A stretch of DNA of 64,000 nt, taken from contig NZ_AGTS01000101.1 in NCBI RefSeq assembly GCF_000238595.1, positions 1 through 64,000 on the forward strand, written 5' to 3'. Source of the stretch: Acidovorax sp. NO-1. GTDB lineage: Bacteria > Pseudomonadota > Gammaproteobacteria > Burkholderiales > Burkholderiaceae_C. Made by a program: the position numbers and the translations under genes. This document shows positions 6,897 to 15,913 of this stretch, in pieces (position 1 is the stretch's first letter; the number at the start of each line of letters is the position of its first letter). Below the pieces are notes generated by a model that was given only the letters and a program-made list of their open reading frames with translations, had not been told where the DNA came from and made no database searches.

Positions 6897-9110
6897 TCAG
6901 CGCCTGCGCGCCGAGCGCACTCCCTGCACCCCGGCCACGATGCCCAGCACCTTGTTCAACCGGCCCGAATCCGACACCTCCACGGTGAAGGTCATCCATG
7001 CGGTGCCTTTAACAGACTGCGTCTGCACGCCGATCACGTTGGTCTTCTCGCGGGCAAAAACTTCCGAAATATCGCGCAGCAGACCCTGGCGGTCTGCAGC
7101 CTCCACCGCCACATCCACGGGGTAGACGGCAGCAAGGGCGGAGGCCTTCGGGGCGCCCCACTCCACGTCGATCACGCGCTCTGCGTTGCGGGCCGCCATC
7201 TGGCGGAAGTTGCTGCAATCCGCCCGGTGCACGCTCACGCCCTTGCCGCGCGTGACGAATCCGCGGATCACGTCCGGCGGCGCAGGCTTGCAGCACTTGG
7301 CCAGCTGCGTCATCAGCGAGTCGATACCCACCACCAGCACGCCCCCCTTGGGCGACGATTCGTTGGTGCGCGTCTTTTTCAGCAGCAGGAAATCATCGGG
7401 CGGCACCACCGGCTCGGGCGGGCGCAGTACGGTTTCGATGTTGCGCAGCGAAAACTCGTCCTTGCCCACCACTTCAAACAGGCCGTCGGCCGACTTGAAC
7501 CCCAGCTGCACCGCCAGGTCTTCCAGCTTGATGGCAGTTTTGCCTTCGCGCTGCAGCAGTTTCTCGACCGCCTCGCGCCCCCGAGCCACCGTCTCGTGCG
7601 TCGCCTGGGCGTTGAACCACGCACGCACCTTGGCCTTGGCGCGGTTGCTGGTCAGGTAGCCCAGTTCGGCATTGAGCCAGTCGCGGGAGGGGCGGCCCTC
7701 CTTCACGGTGGAAATTTCCACCGTCTGGCCGTTTTGCAGAGGCGTATTCAGCGGCACCATGGCGCCGTCCACCTTGGCCCCCCGGCACCGGTGCCCCAGG
7801 CTGGTATGCACCGCATAGGCAAAGTCCACCGGGGTGGCGCCTTGCGGCAACTCGACCACGGCGGCATCGGGCGTCAGCACGTAGATGCGGTCCTCGAAGA
7901 GCCCCCGGTTGGGCACGGCGCCCGAGAGGTCGCGCTCCCACGCCAGCAGCTGGCGCAGCACGGCAATCTTGGCGTCATATTCGCCGGCGGCCGACACCCC
8001 CGCGTAGCCTTTGCTGCCAGCTTCCTTGTAGGCCCAGTGTGCAGCCACCCCGTGCTCGGCGTGGTCGTGCATGGCCTGCGTGCGGATCTGGATCTCGATG
8101 GGTTTGCCATGGTCGTCGCGCACGATGGTGTGCAGCGACTGATAGCCATTTGGTTTGGGCTTGGCGATGTAATCGTCAAACTCCTCCACGATGGGCTTGA
8201 ACTGCTCATGCACCCAGCTCAGCGCTGCGTAGCAATCTTTCACGTTGGGTACGACCACCCGCAAGGCGCGGATATCGAACACCTGGTCGAAATTGAGCGA
8301 CTTGCCGCGCATCTTCTTGACGATGCTGTAGATGTGCTTGGGGCGGCCCTGCACGCTGGCGCTGATGCTGCGGGCGCGCAAGTCGGATTCAAGCCGCGCG
8401 CGCAGCTGCTCCATATACACCTCGCGCTCGCCGCGCTTTTCGTCGAGCAGTCGGGCCACCTCCTTGTAGGTGTCTGGCTCCAGAAACCGGAAGGACAGGT
8501 CCTCCAGCTCCCACTTCACCTGCCAGATGCCCAGGCGGTTGGCCAGAGGCGCAAAGACCTGCAGGGATTCGCGCGCCAGACTGGGCGCAACGGGCAGCTT
8601 GCTGGCGGCATGAAAACGCAGGGTCTGCAGGCGCGAGGCCAGGCGCAGCATCACCACGCGCAGATCGCGCGAGAAGGCGAGCAGCATCTTGCGCACGTTC
8701 TCGGTCTGCACGGCCGGATCGTCCAGGTGCTCGGCACCGCGGGCCTGCTGCTGCACGCGCATCAGCTTGGTGGTTTCTACCGCCAAGGCGGCAAAGTTCT
8801 CGCCAAAGGCCTTGGCGATCACCTCTTCGGGCTTGTTCAGATGGATGCAGGCATGCACCAGATAGCTGGCGGCCTGCATGGCCTCCGACCCGCCGATGCT
8901 CTTGAGAATGGCGGCGACGGCGTCAGCGTGGGCCAGGGTGTTCTCACCCGAATCCAGCGTTTCGCCGGCCATCAGCGGCTCCGCAAAGGCACGGGCCCGT
9001 GCCAGCGCGTTCACCTGCTCGGGCAGTGTGTGCGCGGTGGCGGCCAGCAGCTGTGGCAGTGCCTCCGCCTGGGGAGCGTGCGACGCCTGAGCGGGAGGGT
9101 AGGTTTTCAT
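6897..9110 (-). CDS. relA: (p)ppGpp synthetase RelA
   Basis: A 737-residue long RSH protein that makes (p)ppGpp from GTP/GDP and ATP on stalled ribosomes. Domain order: degenerate hydrolase domain (about 45-200), synthetase (about 240-360), TGS (RIYVLTPDAAVVELPQGATP), zinc-finger region with CCKPAPPDVIRG, and C-terminal ACT. The synthetase contains EFDD (310-313), the EXDD signature of monofunctional RelA rather than the RXKD of bifunctional enzymes, and the hydrolase lacks the catalytic HD pair (HACIH at 86-90). It should therefore only synthesise alarmone, and a SpoT-type hydrolase must be encoded elsewhere. Its ATG overlaps the stop of the upstream hydrolase gene. Confidence 0.95.
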   Translation of the reverse strand: MKTYPPAQASHAPQAEALPQLLAATAHTLPEQVNALARARAFAEPLMAGETLDSGENTLAHADAVAAILKSIGGSEAMQAASYLVHACIHLNKPEEVIAKAFGENFAALAVETTKLMRVQQQARGAEHLDDPAVQTENVRKMLLAFSRDLRVVMLRLASRLQTLRFHAASKLPVAPSLARESLQVFAPLANRLGIWQVKWELEDLSFRFLEPDTYKEVARLLDEKRGEREVYMEQLRARLESDLRARSISASVQGRPKHIYSIVKKMRGKSLNFDQVFDIRALRVVVPNVKDCYAALSWVHEQFKPIVEEFDDYIAKPKPNGYQSLHTIVRDDHGKPIEIQIRTQAMHDHAEHGVAAHWAYKEAGSKGYAGVSAAGEYDAKIAVLRQLLAWERDLSGAVPNRGLFEDRIYVLTPDAAVVELPQGATPVDFAYAVHTSLGHRCRGAKVDGAMVPLNTPLQNGQTVEISTVKEGRPSRDWLNAELGYLTSNRAKAKVRAWFNAQATHETVARGREAVEKLLQREGKTAIKLEDLAVQLGFKSADGLFEVVGKDEFSLRNIETVLRPPEPVVPPDDFLLLKKTRTNESSPKGGVLVVGIDSLMTQLAKCCKPAPPDVIRGFVTRGKGVSVHRADCSNFRQMAARNAERVIDVEWGAPKASALAAVYPVDVAVEAADRQGLLRDISEVFAREKTNVIGVQTQSVKGTAWMTFTVEVSDSGRLNKVLGIVAGVQGVRSARRR

Positions 9111-10066
9111 CCGGCCAGAGCACCTTCCTGCGCAAGGAGGAACTGTGTGACCGCAGCGACCTGGTCTGCCGCCACCAGCGTGGGCGCATGCCCTACGCCG
9201 TCAAATTCGACCAGGCGCGCACGCGGCCCCCGCAGGGCCATGGCCGTCGCGGTTTCGCGCGAGAGCAGGTCGGACTGCGCACCGCGCAGCAGCAGCGTGC
9301 GGGCTGTGATGTGGTCATACAGCTGCCAGAGCGTGGCCTCGCCCGCCGCCGCAGACTCCTGGGTCAATGTCCTGAACGGTACAGCGATGGCCGGGTCGTA
9401 ATGGAGCACCAGGCCCCCATCGGGCAGCTCACGCACCATGTGGCGCGACAGCTCCAGCCATTGCTCGGGCGTGTGCGGTCCGAAGCTGGTAGAGATCGCC
9501 CACATGGCATCGGCCGCCTGCTGCAGCGATTCAAACCGCACCGTCTGCCCCAGGTATTGCCCGATGCGCTGCAGCGCCTCCCACTGGATCACTGGCCCCA
9601 CGTCGTTCAGCACCAGCCGGCGCACGGGCACGGGCAGCGGCAGCCCGGGCTGGCCCGTGACGCCCATGCCGATCAGCCCCCCCATGCTCGTGCCCACCCA
9701 ATCCAGGGTGGCCATGGGTGCCTGCTGGTGGATCTGGCCGAGCAACGCCAGCATGTCAGCTGCATATTGCGGAATCTGGTAGCCCATCGGGTCGGCCAGC
9801 CAGTCGCTGCGGCCCCGCCCCACCACGTCGGGGCAGATCACGCGGGCATGCGCGCTCAGCGTGCGCGCCAGGGTGTCAAAGTCGCGCCCTTGCCGCGAGA
9901 GGCCATGCACACACACCACCACATGCGGGTGGGCCGGATTGCCCGTTGCATTCCACTCCCAGTATGCCATGCGGTGCTGCGATGTTGCCGCCGTGGCCGC
10001 GCCTGCAGACGACGGTGGGGCCGCAGAACCAGGGCACAGTACGTAGTTCAGCGTAGGTTCATTCAT
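9107..10066 (-). CDS. alpha/beta hydrolase
   Basis: A 319-residue alpha/beta-hydrolase. Visible motifs are the oxyanion HG (VCVHGLSRQGRDF), the nucleophile elbow GTSMGG (serine), an acidic residue in LLLRGAQSDLLS and the catalytic histidine in DGVGHAPTL. There is no signal peptide, so it is cytoplasmic. The start is placed at 10066 (MNEPTLNYV) because the longer frame to 10282 would run through the promoter and start of the divergent bdhA gene. It is translationally coupled to relA (four-base overlap). Substrate unknown; neighbourhood with 3-hydroxybutyrate dehydrogenase makes a polyester-related esterase possible but unproven. Confidence 0.85.
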   Translation of the reverse strand: MNEPTLNYVLCPGSAAPPSSAGAATAATSQHRMAYWEWNATGNPAHPHVVVCVHGLSRQGRDFDTLARTLSAHARVICPDVVGRGRSDWLADPMGYQIPQYAADMLALLGQIHQQAPMATLDWVGTSMGGLIGMGVTGQPGLPLPVPVRRLVLNDVGPVIQWEALQRIGQYLGQTVRFESLQQAADAMWAISTSFGPHTPEQWLELSRHMVRELPDGGLVLHYDPAIAVPFRTLTQESAAAGEATLWQLYDHITARTLLLRGAQSDLLSRETATAMALRGPRARLVEFDGVGHAPTLVAADQVAAVTQFLLAQEGALAG

Positions 10067-10181
10067 GGGTGCGAAATCCTGGAGCGGCGCTTGATAATGC
10101 TTGTGAAAGTCGGCCCGCATCGCCCAGCGTGCGCGCCGACTTTTCCTTGCTTTGCATCGTAATTCATTCGGAGAGACTCCC

Positions 10182-10964
10182 ATGCTGAAAGGCAAAACTG
10201 CCCTCGTCACCGGCTCTACCAGTGGCATTGGTCTTGGCATCGCCAAGGCGCTCGCCCGCCAGGGCGCCAATATCGTGCTCAACGGATTTGGCGATGTGGA
10301 TGGCCCCCGTGCCGAAGTGCTGGCAGCGGGCGAAGCTGCTGGCGCCCAGGTGGCCTACCATGGGGCCGACATGAGCCGCGCCAGCGACATCGAGGACATG
10401 ATGAAGTACAGCGCAAGCCAGTTTGGCCGCGTGGACATCCTGGTGAACAACGCGGGCATCCAGCACGTGGCCAATGTGGAAGACTTTCCCGTGGAGCGCT
10501 GGGATTCCATCATTGCCATCAACCTCACCAGCGCTTTTCATACTTCGCGCCTTGCGCTGCCTGCCATGAAGGCTGCCAACTGGGGCCGCATCATCAATGT
10601 GGCGTCGGTGCACGGCCTGGTGGGCTCTGCACAGAAGTCTGCCTATGTGGCGGCCAAGCACGGCATCGTGGGGCTGACCAAGGTCACCGCCCTGGAGAAC
10701 GCCACCACCGGAGTCACCTGCAACGCCATCTGCCCGGGCTGGGTGCTCACGCCGCTGGTGCAAAAGCAGGTCGATGCCAAGGCTGCGGAACGGGGCCTGT
10801 CCAACGAGGACGCCAAGAAGTTGCTGCTGGGCGAGAAAGAGCCTTCGATGCAGTTCACCACGCCGGAAGAGCTGGGCGAACTAGCCGTGTTCTTCTGCTC
10901 GCCGGCCGCCAACAATGTGCGCGGCGTAGCGTGGAACATGGATGGGGGCTGGGCCGCCCAATGA
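10182..10964 (+). CDS. bdhA: 3-hydroxybutyrate dehydrogenase
   Basis: A 260-residue short-chain dehydrogenase. The NAD-binding TGSTSGIG (residues 9-16), NNAG, active-site serine in NVASVHG, YVAAKHG (YxxxK) and the C-terminal NMDGGWAAQ are all visible; the last, with QKQVDAKAAERG, fits the 3-hydroxybutyrate dehydrogenase subgroup (interconversion of 3-hydroxybutyrate and acetoacetate in polyhydroxybutyrate turnover). The ATG at 10182 has GGAGAG upstream. It is divergent from the hydrolase-relA pair with a 115-bp shared promoter region, and convergent with the SIMPL gene across a repeat hairpin. Confidence 0.9.
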   Translation: MLKGKTALVTGSTSGIGLGIAKALARQGANIVLNGFGDVDGPRAEVLAAGEAAGAQVAYHGADMSRASDIEDMMKYSASQFGRVDILVNNAGIQHVANVEDFPVERWDSIIAINLTSAFHTSRLALPAMKAANWGRIINVASVHGLVGSAQKSAYVAAKHGIVGLTKVTALENATTGVTCNAICPGWVLTPLVQKQVDAKAAERGLSNEDAKKLLLGEKEPSMQFTTPEELGELAVFFCSPAANNVRGVAWNMDGGWAAQ

Positions 10965-11015
10965 GCGCATGGCACCCTGCTGCGCTTGCAGCGCACCGGG
11001 GTCATCACACCACCC

Positions 11016-11075
11016 AAAAATGATAGCTACCAGCGCTTATCCAGTAAGCGCTGGCGGCTAATTTGGCTTGAAAAT
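11016..11075 (+). repeat. palindromic repeat, intergenic copy 1 (best hairpin)
   Basis: This is the clearest copy: ATAGCTAC followed by a perfect 10-bp hairpin CCAGCGCTTA (11030-11039) / TAAGCGCTGG (11045-11054) with a five-base loop, then CGGCTAATTTGGCTTGAAAAT. It lies between the convergent bdhA and SIMPL genes and ends exactly at the SIMPL stop codon, so it could serve as a bidirectional terminator. Confidence 0.85.
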
Positions 11076-11788
11076 CAGCGCATCTGCACGGAACCCGACA
11101 CGTTCACGATGACCTGGGCCTTGCCAGCCTCCACCGGCACGGCCGGGTCGGAGAACGAGCCCATCTTGGCTTCGGCTGCCATCATGCGGGGGCGTGGTCC
11201 GGGGTTCATCTCGTTGCTGTTCACCGCCACTTCCCTCAGGCTGTATTGGGTGAAGCCGAAACCCTTGGTCAGCTCGGCGGCCCGGGCCTTGAACTGTTCG
11301 ATCGCCTCTGTCTGCGCCTCCGTCTCCACCTTGGCGCGCGCCTCGCGCGACAGGCCAAACGCCACGTTGTTGATCGTCAGTGTCTGAATCTTGCCGGCCG
11401 TGGTCGTGATGCGTGAAAAGTCACGCCCCTCCAGCACCAGTTCGGCCCGGCCCTGCCAGCCGTTGATCTTGCCGTCCTTGCCATAGCGTGGGTAAAGTCC
11501 GAAGGGCCCCGTGCGCACGTCCATCTGCCCGGGCTGGGCGTTGCGTTTGGCTTCGGCCAGGGCCGCGTCCAGCGCCTGCTTGAGCTGGGTCTGCACAGTC
11601 GCAGCGTCGGCGGCTTCCTTGCTGGTGGCCAGATTGAGCACCAGCAAATCCTGCTGGACTTCCACCGTGCCGGAGGCCGAGAGCTGCACGACATTGCGCG
11701 GCTCTGGCGCGGTCATGGTTTGCGAAAAAGCGGCTCCAGCGCAAGCGATCAAAGCGCTTGCAGCTATCAATTTTGTAGTGTTTTTCAT
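11075..11788 (-). CDS. periplasmic SIMPL (DUF541) domain protein
   Basis: A 237-residue exported protein: signal peptide (KLIAASALIACAGAAFSQ, residues 6-23), then one SIMPL/DUF541 domain beginning VVQLSASGTVEVQQDLLVLNL and ending with VIVNVSGSVQMR, the characteristic terminal strand. Members are periplasmic oligomers of unclear function, some linked to envelope or oxidative stress. The signal peptide is encoded within a copy of the dispersed palindromic repeat, as in the cupredoxin gene. It is divergent from ompR and has its own leader region of about 217 bp shared with it. Confidence 0.85.
   Translation of the reverse strand: MKNTTKLIAASALIACAGAAFSQTMTAPEPRNVVQLSASGTVEVQQDLLVLNLATSKEAADAATVQTQLKQALDAALAEAKRNAQPGQMDVRTGPFGLYPRYGKDGKINGWQGRAELVLEGRDFSRITTTAGKIQTLTINNVAFGLSREARAKVETEAQTEAIEQFKARAAELTKGFGFTQYSLREVAVNSNEMNPGPRPRMMAAEAKMGSFSDPAVPVEAGKAQVIVNVSGSVQMR
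11730..11785 (-). repeat. palindromic repeat copy inside the SIMPL signal peptide
   Basis: On the minus strand the sequence AAATTGATAGCTGCAAGCGCTTTGATC-type core matches the element; it is in frame and encodes KLIAASALIACA of the leader, nearly the same peptide as in the cupredoxin gene (KLIAACALCISA). Confidence 0.65.
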
Positions 11789-12005
11789 GGTAGTTCCGTC
11801 CTTGCTTCGGGTGCGCGAGCCCGGTTTGGGCTGTGCGGAACGTCACCATAACCGCAGTGCGACCCACCGGCCATAAAGCGTGTTCGCTGCCATCGCGAAG
11901 CTGCGCAAAACATGTAACAGTTGGTCAAACCCAAGGTCAAAACACGAACTTCGGCGTTTCAACTGGTCAGAATCGGCTCTGTTACAAATTGGACTTGGGA
12001 TCAAG

Positions 12006-12737
12006 ATGGCCACAACAACCAATCGCACCGACAAAGTTCTGGTGGTAGACGACGACGCACGGATCCGCGACCTGCTGCGCCGCTACCTCACCCAGGAAGG
12101 CTTTGAAGTGATGGTCGCTGAAGACGGCAAGGCACTGAACCGCCTGCTGCTGCGTGAGACGGTCGACATCATCGTGCTCGACCTCATGATGCCGGGCGAA
12201 GACGGGCTTTCCATCTGCCGCCGCCTGCGCGCTGCCAACGACCGCACCCCCATCATCATGCTCACCGCCAAGGGCGAGGACGTGGACCGCATCGTGGGCC
12301 TGGAAGTGGGTGCGGACGACTACCTGGGCAAACCTTTCAACCCCCGCGAGCTGCTGGCCCGCATCCACGCAGTGCTGCGCCGCCGCCCCGCACAGGAAGC
12401 ACCCGGGGCCCCTTCGGGCGACAACGAGGTGGTCACTTTCGGCCCCTTCACATTCGATCTGGGTACCCGCGCACTGCAGCGCAATGGCGAAGAGTTGCCC
12501 CTGACCACCGGCGAATTCGCCATGCTCAAGGCACTGGTGCGCCACCCCCGCCAGCCGCTGTCGCGCGAGAAGCTTGCCCTGCTCGCCCGTGGCCGCGAGT
12601 TCGAGCCCTTTGACCGAAGCCTGGACGTGCAGATCTCTCGCCTGCGCAAACTCGTAGAGGTGGATGCCGCAGCGCCGCGCTACATCCAGACGGTGTGGGG
12701 GGTGGGCTACGTGTTCGTGCCGGACGGAACGAGCTGA
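12006..12737 (+). CDS. ompR: OmpR-family response regulator
   Basis: A 243-residue regulator. The receiver domain (about 10-125) shows VLVVDDDARIRDLL, the phosphoacceptor Asp in DIIVLDLMMPGEDG, the conserved Thr in MLTAKG and Lys in GKPFNPREL. The C-terminal winged helix has the OmpR-type pattern (LTTGEFAMLKALVRHPRQPLSREKL, RSLDVQISRLRKLVE, YIQTVWGVGYVF). The kinase gene follows 10 bases after the stop, so the pair is cotranscribed. The ATG at 12006 is chosen because the receiver domain begins directly after it; the longer upstream frame has no homology. Confidence 0.88.
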   Translation: MATTTNRTDKVLVVDDDARIRDLLRRYLTQEGFEVMVAEDGKALNRLLLRETVDIIVLDLMMPGEDGLSICRRLRAANDRTPIIMLTAKGEDVDRIVGLEVGADDYLGKPFNPRELLARIHAVLRRRPAQEAPGAPSGDNEVVTFGPFTFDLGTRALQRNGEELPLTTGEFAMLKALVRHPRQPLSREKLALLARGREFEPFDRSLDVQISRLRKLVEVDAAAPRYIQTVWGVGYVFVPDGTS

Positions 12738-12747
12738 CCCGCTACCT

Positions 12748-14286
12748 ATGCGCAAAACCGACGGAAATCCGGGGTCGCGTTCAGCATCGTCCCGGCAGTC
12801 CGTGACCGGGCCTGCCGACGCCACCAGCCCCGCCCCCCTGGAAGCCCTGCGGCAGGCCCGCGAGCACCGTGCGCGCGTGGGGCTCAACCTTTTCTGGCGC
12901 ACCTTCTTCCTGCTGGCATTGCTGCTGGTGGGGAGCATTCTGGCCTGGCTGCAGACCCTGCGTGCGCTGGAGTTCGAGCCGCGCACACTGCACACCGCGC
13001 AGCAGATTGCCTCGCTGGTCAACCTCAGCCGCGCGGCGCTGGTGCACTCGGACGCCATCGCCCGGGTGTCGCTCATCAAGACCATGGCCGACCAGGAAGG
13101 GGTGCGCATCCTGCCGCGCGAGCCGTCCGACAAATTCGAACTGCTCCAAGGCACGGCCCTGGGCAACCGCCTGACCGACGAGCTCACCCAGCGCCTGGGG
13201 CCCGACACCATCGTGGCGCAAAACGTCAATGGCGAGACCGGCTTGTGGGTGGGTTTCAACATCAACGGAGACCCCAACTGGCTGCTGATGGACCGCTCGC
13301 GCTTCAGCCCGGCCGGGGGCCGCACGTGGTTGATCTGGCTCGTCACGGCAGGAGCGCTGTCCCTGGCCGGAGCCGCCGCCATTGCACGACTGATCAACCG
13401 GCCGCTCAAGCAGCTGTCCTATGCGGCCAACCGCGTCAAGGACGGTGACTTTGCCGCCAGCCACCTGGACGAAGAAGTGGTGACCAGTGAAATCCGCGAG
13501 GTGAATATCGGCTTCAACCGCATGGCGCAAAAGCTGGCCAAGCTGGAGCAGGATCGCGCCGTGATGCTGGCCGGTATCTCGCATGACCTGCGCACGCCAC
13601 TGGCGCGCCTGCGTCTGGAAACCGAGATGAGCGTCAACGACCACGTCGCGCGCGAGCACATGGTGGCCGATATCGTTCAGCTTGACGCCACCATCGACAA
13701 GTTCCTGGATTACGCCCGCCCCGACCACGTGACACTCACGCCCGTCAACATGCACGCGGTGGTGTCATCGTGCGTGTACGCCGTGCAGGACCATCGGGAG
13801 CTGCAGATCACCATGTCGGTACCCGAAGATCTGAACGTGCTGGCCGACGAGGTGGAGCTTGCGCGCGTGATCTCCAATCTGCTCGAAAACGCGCGGCGCT
13901 ACGGCAAGACCGAAGACACCGGCATCACCAGCGTCGAGATTGCCGCCAAGGGCCGCGAAAACTGGGTACTGGTCAAGTTGCGCGACCACGGTCCGGGCGT
14001 ACCGCCTGAACAGCTGTCCAACCTGACCAAACCGTTTTTTCGGGGTGACTCCGCGCGCACGGCTGCGGCGGGCGCGGGCCTGGGGTTGTCCATCGTCGAC
14101 AAGACGGTGCAGCGCATGGGCGGCATTTTTGCGCTGGCCAACTCCAGCACCGGCGGCCTGGTGGCCCACCTGCAGCTGCAACGCGCCACCGACCTGCCAG
14201 GCGGTGCCGATCCGAAGCAACGCCTGCAGCGCCCCTCCGTCAAACGGCAGTTGCCCCGGCGCCGCGCTGAAGACCGCGTGACCTGA
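12748..14286 (+). CDS. envZ: EnvZ-like sensor histidine kinase
   Basis: A 512-residue membrane sensor kinase. It has a basic cytoplasmic N-terminus, TM1 (FWRTFFLLALLLVGSILAWL, about 50-70), a periplasmic sensor domain, TM2 (WLIWLVTAGALSLAGAAAIA, about 192-211), HAMP, the H-box LAGISHDLRTPLARLR with the phosphoaccepting His, and an ATP-binding domain with N-box LENARRYG, GPGVPPEQ and AGLGLSIV motifs. It is preceded 10 bases upstream by the cognate OmpR-type regulator. Role by family: osmotic or envelope sensing. The ATG at 12748 is chosen because the longer frame overlaps ompR. Confidence 0.85.
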   Translation: MRKTDGNPGSRSASSRQSVTGPADATSPAPLEALRQAREHRARVGLNLFWRTFFLLALLLVGSILAWLQTLRALEFEPRTLHTAQQIASLVNLSRAALVHSDAIARVSLIKTMADQEGVRILPREPSDKFELLQGTALGNRLTDELTQRLGPDTIVAQNVNGETGLWVGFNINGDPNWLLMDRSRFSPAGGRTWLIWLVTAGALSLAGAAAIARLINRPLKQLSYAANRVKDGDFAASHLDEEVVTSEIREVNIGFNRMAQKLAKLEQDRAVMLAGISHDLRTPLARLRLETEMSVNDHVAREHMVADIVQLDATIDKFLDYARPDHVTLTPVNMHAVVSSCVYAVQDHRELQITMSVPEDLNVLADEVELARVISNLLENARRYGKTEDTGITSVEIAAKGRENWVLVKLRDHGPGVPPEQLSNLTKPFFRGDSARTAAAGAGLGLSIVDKTVQRMGGIFALANSSTGGLVAHLQLQRATDLPGGADPKQRLQRPSVKRQLPRRRAEDRVT

Positions 14287-14295
14287 AACGGGCAA

Positions 14296-14326
14296 CGGCA
14301 GCCTGCAAGCGCACCGCAGGCTGCCG
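14296..14326. terminator. strong hairpin between convergent envZ and ispF
   Basis: CGGCAGCCTGC (14296-14306) and GCAGGCTGCCG (14316-14326) form a perfect 11-bp stem with a nine-base loop, 10 bases after envZ and 11 bases before the ispF stop. There is no T-run, so it is not a textbook intrinsic terminator, but position between convergent genes favours a bidirectional 3'-end role. Confidence 0.6.
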
Positions 14327-14337
14327 GGGCCCTGCCG

Positions 14338-14817
14338 TCAGCAGGTGCAGATCAGCACTGCGGCACGCGCCTCGATGGCAAGCCCCTGCCCCACCGGCCC
14401 CAGACGCTCTGCCGTCTTGGCCTTCACGTTGACCTGCCCCAGCGCAACGCCCGCCGCATGCGCAATGGCCACACGCATTCCGGGAATATGTGCTGCCAGG
14501 CGCGGCGCCTGGGCAATGACGGTGCTGTCGATGTTGCCGACCTCATAGCCCGCAGCGCGCACGCGCCGCGCAGCCTCTGCCAGCAGCACGCCCGAATCCG
14601 CGCCGCGGAAGGCGGCATCGGTATCCGGGAAATGGCTGCCAATGTCACCCAGGGCCGCGGCCCCGAGCAGCGCGTCCGTGATCGCATGCAGCAGCACATC
14701 GGCGTCCGAGTGGCCCAGCAGCCCCACGGGGTGCTCAATCTCCACACCACCTATCACCAGCCGGCGGCCGGGCACCAGGGCATGCACATCCCAGCCTTCA
14801 CCAATCCTGATATTCAT
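14338..14817 (-). CDS. ispF: 2-C-methyl-D-erythritol 2,4-cyclodiphosphate synthase
   Basis: A 159-residue IspF, catalysing the fifth step of the MEP isoprenoid pathway. The metal-binding motif GWDVHAL at the N-terminus, [30 protein letters not shown] and the C-terminal [17 protein letters not shown] are all intact, and the length is normal. It lies 101 bp downstream of ispD on the same strand, the common ispD-ispF order. ATG 14817 gives the canonical [12 protein letters not shown] start. Confidence 0.97.
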   Translation of the reverse strand: MNIRIGEGWDVHALVPGRRLVIGGVEIEHPVGLLGHSDADVLLHAITDALLGAAALGDIGSHFPDTDAAFRGADSGVLLAEAARRVRAAGYEVGNIDSTVIAQAPRLAAHIPGMRVAIAHAAGVALGQVNVKAKTAERLGPVGQGLAIEARAAVLICTC

Positions 14818-14918
14818 CCACTTGCCTTTGTGTATTTACGTGCCTTGCGGCGTTGTGTTTGCCACGCGTTCCCCCCGGTGGCCCGTGCAGCCAGCGGGTG
14901 GGCCGGGAAGGGCCGCCC

Positions 14919-15815
14919 CTAAAAGAGATTCTTCTTGCCTGGGGCGGTAGTCACCTGCCCCCGTTCGCCGCCAAAGCGCTCCAGCGTGGTACTGTGCGCG
15001 CGCTGCGCCAGCACTGCGGCGGCCAGCGCGAAATCGTCCGGGTAGGTAACCTTGAAATTCTGCGCCCCACCGGGTACCAGGCGGGGGTGAAAGCCCATGG
15101 CCTCCATTGCGCTGGCCTCATCGGTCACGTTGGAGCCTACCTTGACGATGGCATCCATCAGCGGGCCGATGCGGAACATCTGCGGCGTTTGCGCCAGCCA
15201 TTTGTCACTGCGGTCCACCGTGGAGGCCACGCGTACTCCGCCGGGCCCGTCGATGGAGGTTTTGAGCGTGTCGGCCAGTTTGTGCGCCAACAGCCCTCCC
15301 ACGCTGTCGCCCGCACACTGGTCAATGAGGGCGTTGATCTGCTCGGAGGTCACCAGGCACCGTGCCGCATCGTGAACCAGCACCCAGTCATGGGGCTGGG
15401 CGCCACGTTCCAGCAGCGCCTTGAGGCCGCCCAGCACCGTGTCGGCCCGCGTGGGGCCACCACACTCCACCACAAAATAAGCGGGATGCGCGTGGGTCTC
15501 CAGAAACCGGTCACCCGGTGCTACCGCCACCAGCGTCCCCAGCAGCCGCCCCACGCCTGCAAAGGCTGCGAGTGTGTGCAGCACCATGGGATGCCCCGCC
15601 ACCAGGTGGTACTGCTTGGGTAACGGGCCTGCAGTGACCGCGGTGGGGTCCGAAAACGCCGCCACGGTGGAGGGCTGGGCGGGAGCCGCCTGCGCAGCAC
15701 CCGCAATGCCCGCTGCCACTGCACGCGACCCCACGCCCGCACAGGGCACCAGCGCCCAGAACCGCCCCTGGGCAGACAAAGGAACGAGCGGGGGTTGCAG
15801 CAAGGGAGCAATCAT
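14919..15815 (-). CDS. ispD: 2-C-methyl-D-erythritol 4-phosphate cytidylyltransferase with inserted loop
   Basis: A 298-residue IspD, the third MEP-pathway enzyme (CTP + MEP to CDP-ME). The nucleotide-binding motif is seen as PCAGVGSR, followed by PKQYHLV, LVHDAARC, and the C-terminal TDEASAMEAMG. Between GVGSR and PKQY, normally about six residues apart, lies an Ala/Pro-rich insert of roughly 30 residues (positions about 32-66), which makes the protein longer than the usual 230-240. The glycine loop and lysine are intact, so activity is expected. It is transcribed ahead of ispF and divergent from mfd. Confidence 0.93.
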   Translation of the reverse strand: MIAPLLQPPLVPLSAQGRFWALVPCAGVGSRAVAAGIAGAAQAAPAQPSTVAAFSDPTAVTAGPLPKQYHLVAGHPMVLHTLAAFAGVGRLLGTLVAVAPGDRFLETHAHPAYFVVECGGPTRADTVLGGLKALLERGAQPHDWVLVHDAARCLVTSEQINALIDQCAGDSVGGLLAHKLADTLKTSIDGPGGVRVASTVDRSDKWLAQTPQMFRIGPLMDAIVKVGSNVTDEASAMEAMGFHPRLVPGGAQNFKVTYPDDFALAAAVLAQRAHSTTLERFGGERGQVTTAPGKKNLF

Positions 15816-15913
15816 GGAGCGCTCATTCTAGAATCCTCCGTTGCCCTCCGATCCAGCCCGTGCGTGTTCCGCGCCCCTGGGGATGCGGGGGGCCCAACGA
15901 CGCCACCGTCCGC

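Noticed and set aside
7227-9401. Plus-strand frame opposite relA
   Set aside because: Antisense shadow; relA has all expected domains and length.
10067-10282. N-terminal extension of the alpha/beta hydrolase
   Set aside because: It would overlap the start and promoter of the divergent bdhA gene and adds no hydrolase sequence.
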